Below, one piece after another: positions 1 through 5,549 of a DNA stretch of 5,962 nucleotides (the stretch's first letter is position 1; each line of letters starts with the position of its first letter). The position numbers were made by a program, and so were the translations under genes. Location: positions 1 through 5,962 of the forward strand of contig JAHELM010000179.1 of assembly GCA_024644185.1 (NCBI GenBank), read 5' to 3'. The DNA is from Rhodospirillales bacterium. GTDB lineage: Bacteria; Pseudomonadota; Alphaproteobacteria; UBA8366; JADFVY01. The notes under the pieces are model-generated. The model did no database searches. It was given only the letters and a program-made list of their open reading frames with translations, and was not told the origin of the DNA.

Positions 1-1502
1 TCACCATGAAGGCACTGGCCCAGGGCATCCGCCCGATCGTCGTGGTCAACAAGATCGACCGGCCCGACGCCCGCGCCGACGAAGTGCTGAACGAGATTTT
101 CGACCTGTTCGTCGCCCTCGACGCGGACGAAAAGCAGCTCGACTTTCCGGTTCTCTATGCTTCCGGCCGCGAAGGCTGGTCCGTTGCCGATCTCGCCGAT
201 CCGCGCGAATCCCTGAAGCCGCTGTTCGAATTGATGGTTCGCCACGTCCCGGCGCCGGTCGCCGATCTGGACGCCCCGTTCCGCATGCTGGCGACGACGC
301 TGGAGGCCGACCCCTATCTGGGCCGCATCCTGACCGGCCGCATCGAATCCGGCCGGGCGCGGCTGAACATGGCGGTCAAGTCCCTGTCGCGCGACGGCAA
401 GGTTCTCGAATCCGGCCGCCTGACCAAGCTGCTGGCCTTCCGCGGCCTGAAGCGGGTGCCGATCGACGAGGCCGAGGCCGGCGACATCGTCGCCGTCGCC
501 GGGCTGGAACGCACCACCGTCGCCGATACGCTGTGCGCGCCGGAAGTGACCGATCCCATCGCCTCGCGCCAGGTCAGCCCGCCGACCATGGCGGTGACCT
601 TCGCGGTCAACGATTCGCCGTTGGCCGGACGCGAGGGCGACAAGGTGACCAGCCGCATGATCGCCGACCGCCTGAAGCGCGAGGCCGAGGGCAATGTGGC
701 CATTCGCATCACCGAATCCGCCGGCAAGGACGCCTTTGAGGTCTCCGGCCGCGGTGAATTGCAGATCGGCGTGCTGATCGAGACCATGCGCCGCGAGGGC
801 TTCGAGCTGTCGATCAGCCGCCCGCGCGTGATCTATCAGACCGATCCGGTGACCGGCCAGCGGCTGGAGCCGCTCGAGGAGGTCGTCATCGACGTCGACG
901 AGGAACATGCCGGCGTGGTGGTCGAGAAGATCGGCATCCGCCGGGGCGAGATGCGGGACATGCGGCCGTCCAGCGGCGGCAAGACGCGTATCACCTTCAT
1001 GGTGCCGTCGCGCGGGCTGATCGGCTATCACGGCGAATTCCTGACCGACACGCGGGGATCGGGCGTGATGACCCGCCTGTTCCATGGCTACACCCCGCAC
1101 AAGGGCCCGATCGCCGGGCGCCGCGTCGGGTCGATGATCTCCAACGGCCAGGGCAAGGCCGTGGCCTATGCCCTGTGGAAGCTGGAAGAACGCGGGCCGC
1201 TGTTCATCGAGCCGGGCGACGAGCTGTACGAAGGCATGATCATCGGCGAGCACACCAAGGGCAGCGACCTCGAGGTCAACGCCCTGAAGGGCAAGCAGCT
1301 CACCAATATGCGCGCCTCGGGCAAGGACGAGGCGGTGCGGCTGACGCCGATCCAGCGCATGACGCTGGAAATCGCGATCGCCTATATCGCCGACGACGAA
1401 CGCGTCGAGGTGACCCCGCACAGCATCCGCCTGCGCAAGGCCTATCTCGACCCGCACGAACGCAAGCGCCACCAGCGCCGGAGCGAAGCCGAAGCGGGGT
1501 AA
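1..1502 (+). CDS. typA: TypA/BipA ribosome-associated translational GTPase, 5' end missing
   Basis: This is a translational GTPase of the EF-G/LepA superfamily that binds the ribosome and supports 50S assembly and stress or cold growth. Those roles are known from the family. The reading frame is open from the first full codon at 3, and the ATG at 6 is internal: the first residues align with about residue 113 of E. coli BipA, so G1–G3 (P-loop, switches) lie outside the window. Numbering from that ATG, the G4 motif NKID is at 15–18 and the G5-like YAS at 51–53. A domain II beta-barrel follows at about 88–180, an EF-G III-like domain at about 195–275 (SGRGEL), an EF-G V-like domain at about 285–365 (PSRGLIGY near 335), and the BipA-specific C-terminal domain with SNGQGKAVA near 378 and TNMRASGKDEA near 435. 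The visible 498 codons plus about 110 missing ones match the usual length of about 607. The C-terminus is a basic, charged tail. There is no internal damage. Confidence 0.97.
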   Translation, partial: TMKALAQGIRPIVVVNKIDRPDARADEVLNEIFDLFVALDADEKQLDFPVLYASGREGWSVADLADPRESLKPLFELMVRHVPAPVADLDAPFRMLATTLEADPYLGRILTGRIESGRARLNMAVKSLSRDGKVLESGRLTKLLAFRGLKRVPIDEAEAGDIVAVAGLERTTVADTLCAPEVTDPIASRQVSPPTMAVTFAVNDSPLAGREGDKVTSRMIADRLKREAEGNVAIRITESAGKDAFEVSGRGELQIGVLIETMRREGFELSISRPRVIYQTDPVTGQRLEPLEEVVIDVDEEHAGVVVEKIGIRRGEMRDMRPSSGGKTRITFMVPSRGLIGYHGEFLTDTRGSGVMTRLFHGYTPHKGPIAGRRVGSMISNGQGKAVAYALWKLEERGPLFIEPGDELYEGMIIGEHTKGSDLEVNALKGKQLTNMRASGKDEAVRLTPIQRMTLEIAIAYIADDERVEVTPHSIRLRKAYLDPHERKRHQRRSEAEAG

Positions 1503-1504
1503 GC

Positions 1505-1523
1505 CGTCCGCCGGCGGGCGTTT
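1505..1523 (+). terminator. Weak hairpin just after typA
   Basis: Arms 1505–1510 (CGTCCG) and 1515–1520 (CGGGCG, one G-U pair) enclose a CCGG loop and are followed only by TTT. It starts three bases after the typA stop. The short T-run makes it a poor intrinsic terminator, but its position fits. Polarity into ampG cannot be excluded. Confidence 0.35.
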
Positions 1524-1548
1524 CGCGACCGCGACAGCAAGAAAAACG

Positions 1549-1576
1549 TTTTGCTGGCGCCGAGGACTGGTATGCT
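1549..1576 (+). promoter_or_regulatory. Probable leaderless promoter of ampG
   Basis: An extended -10 element TG-G-TATGCT lies at 1568–1576 and ends six bases before the ampG ATG at 1583. Transcription would therefore start at or next to the A of the start codon. The -35 is poor: TTTTGC at 1549–1554 with a 16-base spacer is the best candidate, and TTGCTG at 1551 has a spacer of only 14. An extended -10 can compensate for a weak -35. The lack of a well-spaced Shine-Dalgarno sequence before 1583 (GAGGA sits about 16 bases away) supports a leaderless message. This is inference from spacing. Confidence 0.5.
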
Positions 1577-1582
1577 CCCGCC

Positions 1583-2950
1583 ATGATACGCGCCTGGCTC
1601 GATTCCATCTCGGTCTACCGTGAACGCCGCGTCCTTTCGCTGCTGTTCTTCGGGTTTTCCAGCGGGCTTCCGCTGTTGCTGGTCTATTCGACCCTGTCGG
1701 CCTGGCTGACCGAGGTCGGCGTCTCCAAGACGGCGATCGGGTTCATCAGCCTGGTCGGCACGGCCTATGCCCTGAAATTCCTGTGGTCGCCGCTCGTCGA
1801 CAAGCTGCCGGTGCCGGTCCTGACCGGACTGCTGGGGCGTCGGCGAAGCTGGATGCTGGTCTCTCAGGCGGTCCTCATCGCCTCGATATACGGAATGGCC
1901 CGCAGCGACCCGGCGACGGCGGATGGATTGTGGTGGATGATCTTCTGGGCGGTCGTGGTCGCGTTCGCGTCGGCGACCCAGGACATCGTGATCGACGCCT
2001 ATCGCACGGAGATCCTGGAAGACGAGAAGCTGGGGGCCGGCGCGGCCAACCTTGTATTCGGGTATCGGATCGCGATGTTGTCGGCCGGCGGCGGCGCGTT
2101 GATCGTCGCCGATTACGCCGACTGGTCCTGGGCCTATATCGCGATGGCGGGATTGGTGCTGGTCGGCGTCGGGGCGGTACTTCTGAATCCGGAACCGCAA
2201 GTGCGGACATCGCCGGAATCGGCGACCCTGGAAAACAAGGGCACGCAATTCCTGATGCGGAACGCCCACCTTCCCGGCCCGGTTCTGGGCCTTGCCGCCT
2301 GGATCTACGCGGCCGTTGTCTGCCCCTTTGCCGAGTTCATGTCGCGGCGCGGCTGGGTCGCCGTGCTTCTGTTTGTCGCGCTCTACAAGTATGGCGATGC
2401 GCTGCTGGGCGTGATGGCGAACCCGTTCTATCTGGAAATGGGCTTCAGCAAGGCGGAAATCGGCGCGGTCAGCAAGGGCTTCGGCCTTGCCATGACGCTT
2501 GTCGGCGCGGCGCTGGGCGGCGTCGCCGTGGCCCGTTACGGCATCCTGCGCGCGCTGCTGGTGTGCGGGGTGTTGCAGGCCGCGTCAAACCTTGTCTTCG
2601 CGGTGCAGGCCTGGGTCGGGTATTCGCTGCCGATGCTGATGGTGACCATCGCGGCGGAAAATCTTACCGGCGGGATGGGAACGACCGCCTTTGTCGCCTA
2701 TCTGTCGAGCCTGACCAATGTCGCCTATACCGCCACCCAGTATGCGCTGCTGTCCTCGCTCATGGCGTTCGCCCGAACCCTGCTTGCCTCGGGCGGCGGC
2801 TGGCTTGCCGATCAGATGGACTGGATCAGCTTCTTCCTGCTGACGACATTGGCGGCCGTGCCGGGTCTGGCGCTGTTGATATGGATGCTCCGGACATTTC
2901 CCGCCGAGACCCGAAGACGTCTCGCCCCGGCGGCCCTGGAAACCGACTGA
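1583..2950 (+). CDS. ampG: AmpG-family MFS permease (muropeptide transporter)
   Basis: The product is 455 aa and lies in the inner membrane with about 12 predicted helices. AmpG proteins import anhydro-muropeptides (GlcNAc-anhydroMurNAc-peptides) for cell-wall recycling, and in some bacteria this feeds beta-lactamase induction. The match to AmpG is recognisable along the N-terminal half: FGFSSGLPL (23–31), LWSPLVD (67–73) before the first inner loop, GRRRSW (85–90), and the SATQDIVIDAYRTE segment (130–143), then GAGAANLVFGYR (151–162). A hydrophilic loop at about 202–228 separates the two six-helix halves, and the second half begins near 256. I chose ATG 1583 because the homology starts there; the frame stays open upstream to 1175 only as overlap with typA. 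The 80-bp gap to typA and the -10 element argue for a separate transcript. No ampC or ampR is nearby, so the role is probably plain murein recycling. Substrate specificity within this transporter family is less certain than the family itself. Confidence 0.88.
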   Translation: MIRAWLDSISVYRERRVLSLLFFGFSSGLPLLLVYSTLSAWLTEVGVSKTAIGFISLVGTAYALKFLWSPLVDKLPVPVLTGLLGRRRSWMLVSQAVLIASIYGMARSDPATADGLWWMIFWAVVVAFASATQDIVIDAYRTEILEDEKLGAGAANLVFGYRIAMLSAGGGALIVADYADWSWAYIAMAGLVLVGVGAVLLNPEPQVRTSPESATLENKGTQFLMRNAHLPGPVLGLAAWIYAAVVCPFAEFMSRRGWVAVLLFVALYKYGDALLGVMANPFYLEMGFSKAEIGAVSKGFGLAMTLVGAALGGVAVARYGILRALLVCGVLQAASNLVFAVQAWVGYSLPMLMVTIAAENLTGGMGTTAFVAYLSSLTNVAYTATQYALLSSLMAFARTLLASGGGWLADQMDWISFFLLTTLAAVPGLALLIWMLRTFPAETRRRLAPAALETD

Positions 2951-3002
2951 GCGGGTGCAGCATCCGTAATTCGGCTTTGCGCGGCGCGTTGTCGCGGTAT
3001 TA

Positions 3003-3031
3003 TTGTGCGTCGCAGCATAGAGGGTTATAGT
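3003..3031 (+). promoter_or_regulatory. Sigma70-type promoter of ppa
   Basis: The -35 TTGTGC (3003–3008) and -10 TATAGT (3026–3031) are separated by exactly 17 bases. The start site would fall near 3038, giving a leader of about 22 nt. A Shine-Dalgarno GGAG at 3049–3052 sits seven bases before the ATG at 3060. The 109-bp gap after ampG otherwise holds no clear terminator. Confidence 0.7.
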
Positions 3032-3059
3032 CCCGCCAATTCTTGCGCGGAGCAGTGAC

Positions 3060-3593
3060 ATGGACCTTTCGAAAATCCCGGCCGGGCAGAACGTCCCCTG
3101 GGACATCAACGTCGTCATCGAGGTTTCGCTGGGCAGCGAGCCGGTGAAGTACGAATTCGACAAGGCGTCCGGCGCGCTGTTCGTCGACCGCTTCCTGCAC
3201 ACCGCCATGTTCTATCCGGCGAATTACGGGTTTATTCCGCATACGCTGTCGGGCGACGGCGATCCCTGCGACGTTCTCGTGGTCGGCCGGCACCCGATCG
3301 TCCCCGGCGCGGTCGTCCGGTCGCGGCCCGTGGGCGTGCTGATGATGGAAGACGAGGGCGGGCAGGACGAGAAGATCCTGGCGGTACCCGTCGACAAGCT
3401 GCACCCCTATTACAGCAATGTCGGCTCGTACCGGAACCTGCCCGAGATCCTGGTCGAGCAGATCGCGCATTTCTTTGCCCATTACAAGGATCTGGAGACC
3501 GGCAAGTGGGCGAAGGTGCTGCGCTGGGGCGAGGCCGACGAAGCCAACAAGCTGATCATGGAAGGCGTGGCGCGGGCGCAGTCCAAGGGCTGA
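3060..3593 (+). CDS. ppa: Soluble inorganic pyrophosphatase (family I)
   Basis: This cytoplasmic enzyme hydrolyses pyrophosphate to two phosphates using Mg2+, and so pulls biosynthetic reactions forward. The 177-aa product is collinear with E. coli Ppa (about 175 aa), with every active-site position shifted by one: E21, K30, E32, R44, Y52, Y56, the metal ligands D66, D68 and D71 in DGDPCD, then D98, D103, K105, Y142 and K143. All the catalytic residues are present. The Cys at position 70 sits where the classical family signature expects an aliphatic residue. It is not a ligand and is probably tolerated. ATG 3060 is supported by GGAG seven bases upstream and by the match to the family N-terminus. 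The gene has its own promoter. A macro-domain remnant follows 27 bases after the stop, and asd converges from the other side. Confidence 0.97.
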   Translation: MDLSKIPAGQNVPWDINVVIEVSLGSEPVKYEFDKASGALFVDRFLHTAMFYPANYGFIPHTLSGDGDPCDVLVVGRHPIVPGAVVRSRPVGVLMMEDEGGQDEKILAVPVDKLHPYYSNVGSYRNLPEILVEQIAHFFAHYKDLETGKWAKVLRWGEADEANKLIMEGVARAQSKG

Positions 3594-3602
3594 TATCCGC
3601 GC

Positions 3603-3618
3603 CGCGGCGACGGCCGCG
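3603..3618 (+). other. Short GC hairpin after ppa
   Basis: Arms CGCGGC (3603–3608) and GCCGCG (3613–3618) enclose a GACG loop, ten bases after the ppa stop. No T-run follows, because the sequence runs straight into the ATG at 3621. It may stabilise the ppa 3' end or help termination, but it is not a convincing intrinsic terminator. Confidence 0.25.
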
Positions 3619-3620
3619 CA

Positions 3621-3731
3621 ATGCGTGACGATCCGCACCCGGTCGAAGGCGATATCACGCGGCTGACGGTGGACGCCATCGTCAACGCGGCCGACGAATC
3701 CCTGCCGGGCGGCGGCGGGGTCGACGGCGCA
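3621..3731 (+). pseudogene. Truncated macro-domain (ADP-ribose-binding/deacetylase) gene remnant
   Basis: The first 37 codons match the N-terminus of macro-domain proteins such as E. coli YmdB, residue for residue and without gaps: EGDITRL (9–15), VDAIVNAA (17–24), GGGGVDGA (30–37). Intact members are about 170–180 aa and remove ADP-ribose or the acetyl group of O-acetyl-ADP-ribose. Homology stops dead after DGA, where family members continue with an IHRAAGP-like stretch. None of the three forward frames continues it, because the next bases belong to the 3' flank and the end of asd on the opposite strand. The frame stays open to 3893, but those residues are only antisense to asd. The residue matching catalytic N25 of YmdB is Asp here (codon GAC, one base from AAC), while D35 is kept. 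The ATG 3621 has no good Shine-Dalgarno sequence. I infer a deletion that removed the rest of the gene, which was probably once co-transcribed with ppa. Confidence 0.8.
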
Positions 3732-3747
3732 CCCGGATTTGCCCGAA

Positions 3748-4776
3748 TCAGGCGGCCCGTTTCTTCAGGTAGCGATCGGCCAGAACCTCGGCGATCTGCA
3801 CCGCGTTCAGCGCCGCGCCCTTGCGCAGATTGTCGGACACGATCCACAGGTTCAGCCCGTTCTCGACGGTCGAGTCCTCGCGGATGCGGCTGATGAAGAC
3901 CGCGTCCTCGCCGGCGCATTCCTGCGGCGTCACATAGCCCTCGGCGGCGCGATGGTCGATGACCGTCACGCCGGGCGCCCTGGTCAGCGCGGCGCGTGCC
4001 TCGTCGGCGGAGACGGGGTTCTCGAATTCGATGTTGACCGCCTCGGAATGGCCGATGAAGACCGGCACCCGCACGCAGGTCGCGGATACCAGGATCTTCG
4101 GGTCGAGAATCTTCTTGGTCTCGACCACCATCTTCCACTCTTCCTTGGTCGAGCCGTCATCCATGAAGACGTCGATATGCGGGATGACGTTGAAGGCGAT
4201 CTGCTTGGGGAAGCGTTCCTTGACGATCGGATCGTTGACATAGATCGCGCGCGTCTGCCGGAACAGCTCGTCCATCGCTTCCTTGCCGGCGCCGGAGACC
4301 GACTGATAGGTGGCGACGACGACGCGGCGGATGGTCGCCAGGTCGTGCAGCGGCTTCAGCGCCACCACCATCTGGATGGTCGAGCAATTGGGATTGGCGA
4401 TGATGCCCTTCTTCGTATAGCCGGCGATGGCGTCCGGATTGACCTCGGGCACCACCAGCGGCACGTCCGGATCCATCCGGAAATGCGAGGTGTTGTCGAT
4501 CACCACGGCGCCGGCGCGGGCCGCGCGCGGGCTGTGCTCGGCCGAGACCTTGGCGCCCGGCGAGGACAGCACGATGTCGATGCCCTTGAAGTCGAACTTC
4601 GCCAGATCCTGCACCTTGACGACATTGTCCTCGCCAAACGAGGCCTCGCTGCCCACCGACCGCTCGCTGGCCAGCGCGACCAGCTCGTCGACGGGGAATT
4701 CCCGTTCGGCCAGAATCTGCATGATTTCCCGACCGACATTGCCGGTGGCGCCGACGACCGCAACCTTGTATCCCAT
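3748..4776 (-). CDS. asd: Aspartate-semialdehyde dehydrogenase
   Basis: This cytoplasmic enzyme reduces L-4-aspartyl phosphate with NADPH to aspartate semialdehyde, the branch point to lysine/diaminopimelate, threonine and methionine. The 342-aa product has the usual length for the shorter bacterial form. The Rossmann motif GATGNVG is at 9–15, SSPG at 71–74, and NPNCST at 128–133 with nucleophile C131. YQSVSGAG follows at 157–164 (Q158), and RVPVFIGHSEAVN at 236–248 carries R236 and the general base H243. All the catalytic residues are present. ATG 4776 gives the nucleotide-binding strand directly after MGYK. Upstream are only GGGA-like sequences as a ribosome site. In many alphaproteobacteria asd sits close behind leuB; here three small genes lie between them. 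It converges on ppa, and its stop lies 16 bases from the broken macro domain. Confidence 0.97.
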   Translation of the reverse strand: MGYKVAVVGATGNVGREIMQILAEREFPVDELVALASERSVGSEASFGEDNVVKVQDLAKFDFKGIDIVLSSPGAKVSAEHSPRAARAGAVVIDNTSHFRMDPDVPLVVPEVNPDAIAGYTKKGIIANPNCSTIQMVVALKPLHDLATIRRVVVATYQSVSGAGKEAMDELFRQTRAIYVNDPIVKERFPKQIAFNVIPHIDVFMDDGSTKEEWKMVVETKKILDPKILVSATCVRVPVFIGHSEAVNIEFENPVSADEARAALTRAPGVTVIDHRAAEGYVTPQECAGEDAVFISRIREDSTVENGLNLWIVSDNLRKGAALNAVQIAEVLADRYLKKRAA

Positions 4777-4808
4777 GATTCCCGATCCCCGAGTTCAAAA
4801 CCGGCGCC

Positions 4809-4837
4809 GATGTAGCGCCGAACGCTGTTTCCCGCAA
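4809..4837 (-). promoter_or_regulatory. Candidate asd promoter
   Basis: On the minus strand TTGCGG (4832–4837) and TACATC (4809–4814) are 17 bases apart. The -10 matches the consensus weakly. A perfect 6-bp inverted repeat (4802–4807 with 4815–4820) covers the -10 and could also form a leader hairpin. With the terminator at 4860–4893 just upstream, asd should need its own promoter about here, which is the main reason for the call. Confidence 0.35.
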
Positions 4838-4859
4838 GGCCGATCCGTACAATCGGCCG

Positions 4860-4893
4860 AAAATACTTCGGGCCGCTCCCAGGGAGCGGCCCG
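4860..4893 (-). terminator. Intrinsic terminator behind the small secreted-protein gene
   Basis: This is a perfect 25-base inverted repeat: 4869–4880 pairs with 4882–4893 around the single base 4881, giving a stem of at least 10 GC-rich pairs. Read on the minus strand it is followed by AAG and then TATTTT (4860–4865), an imperfect T-run. It begins 27 bases after the stop of the 58-aa gene. A smaller inverted repeat, CCTTCC-GT-GGAAGG at 4904–4917, lies between the stop and this hairpin. Confidence 0.7.
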
Positions 4894-4919
4894 TCCGGCA
4901 TCACCTTCCGTGGAAGGGT

Positions 4920-5096
4920 TCAGCCACCGCTCTGGTTGGGCAGAAGAATCGGCATGGTAGTCCCGGTCGCGACGGTTGCCGCGTCGGACTCCGCCGAAGC
5001 CGACTGTTTCACATGGCCGCCGCATTCCGCCTGAGCCACGGAGGCAAATCCCGCAAGACCCGCGAGGGCGATCAGCGACAAAAGCAGTTTCCGCAT
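4920..5096 (-). CDS. Small secreted protein precursor, 58 aa, unknown function
   Basis: I do not recognise a named family. Residues 1–23 form a classical Sec signal peptide: positive MRK, a Leu/Ala-rich core (4–18), and a signal-peptidase-I site after AQA (21–23). The predicted mature peptide is only 35 aa. It starts ECGGH, with a single Cys at 25 and His at 28, continues Ser/Ala/Thr-rich (about 31–47), and ends in a Pro/Gly-containing tail NQSGG. The Cys is not in a lipobox, so it should be periplasmic or secreted and not a lipoprotein. ATG 5096 is chosen because AGGAGG (5103–5108 on the plus numbering) stands six bases before it and the signal peptide begins there. A longer frame reaching 5300 would have to cross the promoter. 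The gene has its own strong promoter and terminator, so it looks like a complete, well-expressed single-gene unit. Coding reality is well supported; function is unknown. Confidence 0.8.
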   Translation of the reverse strand: MRKLLLSLIALAGLAGFASVAQAECGGHVKQSASAESDAATVATGTTMPILLPNQSGG

Positions 5097-5102
5097 GAGT
5101 GA

Positions 5103-5108
5103 CCTCCT
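5103..5108 (-). promoter_or_regulatory. Perfect Shine-Dalgarno AGGAGG
   Basis: AGGAGG, read on the minus strand, is six bases from the ATG at 5096. It fixes the start of the 58-aa secreted protein and is the strongest ribosome site in the window. Confidence 0.85.
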
Positions 5109-5136
5109 CTTACCTGTTATCCGCCACCAGCCGCCG

Positions 5137-5165
5137 ACGATACGCCCCGCGGCATCGGGGGTCAA
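5137..5165 (-). promoter_or_regulatory. Sigma70-type promoter of the small secreted-protein gene
   Basis: On the minus strand TTGACC (5160–5165) and TATCGT (5137–5142) are separated by exactly 17 bases. It is among the best housekeeping-type promoter matches seen here. The start site would be near 5130, giving a leader of about 34 nt that contains AGGAGG. Confidence 0.7.
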
Positions 5166-5193
5166 GGCAGCGCTTCCGGACCACCGGCATGGA

Positions 5194-5224
5194 GCGGCCG
5201 GCACCGTCTCCGGCTGCCGGCCGC
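5194..5224 (-). terminator. Hairpin after the 64-aa membrane-protein gene
   Basis: A perfect 10-bp inverted repeat (5194–5203 with 5215–5224) encloses an 11-base loop that can pair partly with itself. It lies 25 bases beyond the stop at 5249. No T-run follows on the minus strand, so it is either a weak or Rho-assisted terminator or an RNA-stabilising stem. Confidence 0.4.
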
Positions 5225-5248
5225 CTTCGATCGTTATCGATTTCGGCG

Positions 5249-5443
5249 CTACATGAGTGGCTTGCCGTGGACGAACCACTCCAGAACCAGCCACGGCCAT
5301 GCGGCGCCCTTGCTGGTGGCCTCGATCGTCTTGTACAGCACGTAATCCATGTCACCCCAGTGACGGGACACATAGACGATGACATAGGTGCCAAGGCCCA
5401 GCACATACCCCGCGGCCCCCGTCATGAACAAGGCTTTGTTCAT
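5249..5443 (-). CDS. Small single-span membrane protein, paralogue A (64 aa), unknown family
   Basis: I do not recognise a named family. Residues 4–26 form one hydrophobic, Gly/Tyr-rich segment that should span the inner membrane. A short charged stretch follows (R27, GDMDY at 30–34, YKTIEATSKG at 37–46), then a Trp-rich hydrophobic end (AWPWLVLEWF, 48–57) that may lie on the membrane surface, finishing HGKPLM. It aligns over its full length with the neighbouring 65-aa protein, with 34 identical positions and one 1-residue gap. The conserved positions cluster in MNK, YVI, GDMDY, YK-IE, KG-AWP, EWF and HG-P-M. ATG 5443 has AAAGGAG (5450–5456) six bases upstream. The conservation between copies despite many differences in DNA shows selection on the protein. 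It lies 106 bp behind its paralogue on the same strand. A role in a small membrane complex is possible, but nothing in the sequence says which. Confidence 0.85.
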   Translation of the reverse strand: MNKALFMTGAAGYVLGLGTYVIVYVSRHWGDMDYVLYKTIEATSKGAAWPWLVLEWFVHGKPLM

Positions 5444-5481
5444 GGCACACTCCTTTCGTCAGAGTGTTACGAGGGGTCTTT

Positions 5482-5495
5482 AGAATCCGGATTCT
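5482..5495. promoter_or_regulatory. 14-bp perfect palindrome upstream of paralogue A
   Basis: AGAATCCGGATTCT is self-complementary over 14 bases and lies 39–52 bases upstream of the ATG at 5443. Its size and position are typical of a homodimeric repressor or activator operator. I recognise no specific regulator for it, and no convincing -35/-10 pair was found for this gene. Confidence 0.4.
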
Positions 5496-5507
5496 CGCGC
5501 CGATACG

Positions 5508-5523
5508 TAAACGAATGCTTAAC
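5508..5523. promoter_or_regulatory. CtrA-like site upstream of paralogue A
   Basis: TAAA-N7-TTAAC on the plus strand matches eight of nine defined bases of the alphaproteobacterial CtrA consensus TTAA-N7-TTAAC. It lies 65–80 bases upstream of the ATG at 5443. One near match in a short scan could be chance. Confidence 0.25.
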
Positions 5524-5549
5524 GGTCTGGGGCGCGCCGGGCGCCGGCC

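Noticed and set aside
1..1502. typA as a damaged gene starting at ATG 6
   Set aside because: The frame continues to the left edge and aligns internally with the family, so the gene is simply cut by the window and not truncated.
1175..1582. Upstream extension of the ampG reading frame deep into typA
   Set aside because: It is only an open out-of-frame stretch over typA with low-complexity Arg/Gly/Ala content. AmpG homology and the -10 element both place the start at 1583.
1783..3030. 415-codon + strand open frame over ampG
   Set aside because: It is a GC-rich shadow of ampG in another frame, full of Arg/Gly, with no recognisable domain, and it runs past the ampG stop into the ppa promoter.
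3621..3893. A functional 90-aa macro-domain protein
   Set aside because: Only the first 37 residues are macro-like. The rest is Arg/Ser/Pro-rich antisense of asd, and most of the ligand-binding fold is missing.
3739..4815. 358-codon + strand open frame antisense to asd
   Set aside because: asd on the other strand has all its catalytic residues. This frame is rich in Asp/His/Gly/Arg, as expected for the antisense of a GC-rich gene, and has no family match.
4777..4919. A lysine riboswitch or other structured leader for asd
   Set aside because: The space is too short and is taken up by a terminator hairpin. No conserved riboswitch core was recognisable.
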